A DNA stretch of 64,000 bases from Malurus cyaneus samueli (taxonomy: Eukaryota > Chordata > Aves > Passeriformes > Maluridae): positions 49,519,248 through 49,583,247 of the forward strand of contig CM019216.1 of assembly GCA_009741485.1 (NCBI GenBank). The letters run 5' to 3'. Made by a program: the position numbers and the translations under genes. Under the pieces are notes generated by a model that was given only the letters and a program-made list of their open reading frames with translations, searched no databases and was not told the DNA's origin. Of the stretch, positions 62,417 to 64,000 are shown one piece after another; positions within the stretch are counted from its first letter, which is position 1, and every line of letters starts with the position of its first letter.

Positions 62417-64000
62417 CACTGTCTTTACTGAGGGACTCAGCATGAAACTGAAAAGGTATCTTGACTTACAATTCCAGTTTCACTGTTTTCTGCCAGCTGG
62501 CCTATGTCACTCTCTCTCGACAGTTTCATCAGAAGTAGCTTAAAATATTCACGTTTCATGATCTAGGCAGAATATACTTTTGCAGATACATGTCCAAGGA
62601 AAGGACCGAGAGATAATCAACTTCCTGGTGGTGCCCCGAAAGTGTTAGTAGGGCAGCAGTTAGTTAATTAATGCCTATCTGCTGGCAATTCTCTCCCCCA
62701 AAAGCTCTACCACTACAATGAGCAGATCTCATTTTTTACAGTGAAAAAGTTAAGCAGCTCCAATTAAATTGCCAACCAAGGGGACTCACAGTAATATGCA
62801 TGGTTGGCTTTGTCTGGCATTAGGCAGTGGCCTTCTGTGATCTTTTCCACTCTCCCTCATGAAGGGAAGGCTGGGGAAGGCAAGATGGTAACATCCAGGA
62901 GATACACAATGATAAGAAGACAAAGGACAATAATGCCTCAAGACATCCATATGTAAAGCAAAGTTTGCAGTCAGCACATAGCAATAAGATTAGGTAGAAT
63001 TATGGAAGGAAGTTAGGTAATGCACAGTCTGGTTTGGTTTTAAGGAAAGAACTCGCCAGTGCTTGGAATAATAATTGGATAAAAATAATAATTGGGATAA
63101 AAACATGTACTGGAATGCAATGGTATATTCTGAAGTCTTAGGGCAGGTAATTCTAATTATGTCCATACAACTGATGTACCTTCACATTTCTGGGGGGAAA
63201 AAAATCATCAGATTGGAGTCCTGTAGAATGGTGTTATTTTCTTGTTCGTCTGAGTTAATCTTTCTTAAGCATTCTTATGACAAATCCTACATTATTTCTT
63301 GCATTACAAAACTCAGGGACCATTTTATGTGACATAGATCACTCTGCTGTCATAAAACTTTGCAAGCACTGTAGCTCTTTGGGATTGGAAATGGAGAAAG
63401 TGAAAATTATTAAAGAGCTCAGAATATTAGAGTATTTAAATTCTCAGACATTGGATTCATCGGTACAATAATGTCATGCAGTACTTAATAGCTGGGTTTT
63501 CCGCTCATTCTAGGGCATCCAATATTATTATTACTTCTTATGCGGTGGTAATACCTTGCAAGTTGATTATTCCAACTAATCCATTTTCATGGTTCTTGAT
63601 AACATCTTTTGGGTTTTTTTTTTTCATTTTTTGACAAAAAAGGAGTATAAATCAAAGAATTTTTTTTTAATTTTTGCTATTTTATTTTTTGAATGAGCAG
63701 TCATTCAAAAGGTAGAATTTTTTAATGGGAAATTATTGTATTCATTTATTAGCTATATCACATGTATAGTAAGTCAATCTGTTCTCTTTCAATCAATCTG
63801 CATTGTTAGTTTCTTGAGATAACTTTATTCTATACTCCTGTTTCAGTTCTTATTTTCTGGGGGAATTGAACTGTAGCTACAGGAAACTTAGAAAAAACAA
63901 ACTAGCTATCTTTATGATTTTCTTTCAGCTACCTGAACTGAGCTATTAGGAAAGGCAAAAATAGCTTTTTGGAATTTAGCAACATGACACAAAGATTTTA

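Larger units (their letters stand above)
13892..64000 (-). other. PTPRK: PTPRK large intron upstream of the second FN3 exon (partial, over 50 kb)
   Basis: No further PTPRK exon can be read in this interval on the minus strand. The exon for the first FN3 domain (expected to contain a motif like NANSIIGDGPI and to end near RTKCA) is absent, so the interval is best explained as one intron. It contains CR1 fragments (25637-25880, 26130-26245, 39116-39470, 44877-45200), two pairs of local duplications, short tandem repeats, palindromes, low-complexity A/T and A/C tracts and a five-N gap. Open frames inside it have no recognisable domain. Long introns on the 5' side are typical of this gene family. 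Confidence 0.85.

Noticed and set aside
1..64000. CRISPR arrays, tRNA or rRNA genes, operons, toxin systems
   Set aside because: No regularly spaced repeats, tRNA-like cloverleaf boxes or clustered open frames were seen. The window is a vertebrate intron-rich gene.

Overview
This window looks like bird nuclear DNA, most likely from a neoavian or songbird species. It carries several 3'-end fragments of CR1 LINEs, including the characteristic CAGAAT/ATTCTATG-type terminus. It also carries two copies of an LTR type that I recognise from bird genomes. Overall it is AT-rich and almost entirely non-coding. There are no bacterial, viral or operon-like features. It contains one N (14285) and one run of five Ns (61271-61275), so it is a draft assembly segment.

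The only gene I can support is PTPRK (receptor-type protein tyrosine phosphatase kappa) on the minus strand. Three internal exons are present, in transcript order: 13891-13589 (303 nt), 2390-2281 (110 nt) and 1050-849 (202 nt). All have GT/AG boundaries and compatible phases (1-1, 1-0, 0-1). Joined, they give an uninterrupted reading of two fibronectin type III domains from the adhesive ectodomain (the second and third of four). The MAM, Ig, first and fourth FN3, transmembrane and phosphatase exons lie outside the window. Coding sequence is 615 nt, about 1% of the window.

Layout from left to right: 1-848 is intron downstream of the 202-nt exon. A 1.23-kb intron with a CR1 fragment and copy 1 of an unnamed 190-bp repeat follows (1051-2280). 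Next is an 11.2-kb intron with two related solo-LTR-like elements, a degenerate 162-bp tandem repeat, copy 2 of the 190-bp repeat and a CR1 fragment (2391-13588). From 13892 to the end is more than 50 kb of one large intron, holding further CR1 fragments, two more pairs of local duplications, short tandem repeats, perfect palindromes and many A/T or A/C low-complexity tracts.

I did not find an undescribed biological system. The most interesting observations are three pairs of nearly colinear duplicated non-coding segments (190, 130 and about 105 bp, each roughly 85-88% identical by eye), a 20-bp perfect palindrome next to a duplicated decamer, a 34-nt purine/pyrimidine alternating tract, and the 162-bp tandem repeat that stays open on the PTPRK sense strand. 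Identities and family names were judged by eye and memory, without database searches.
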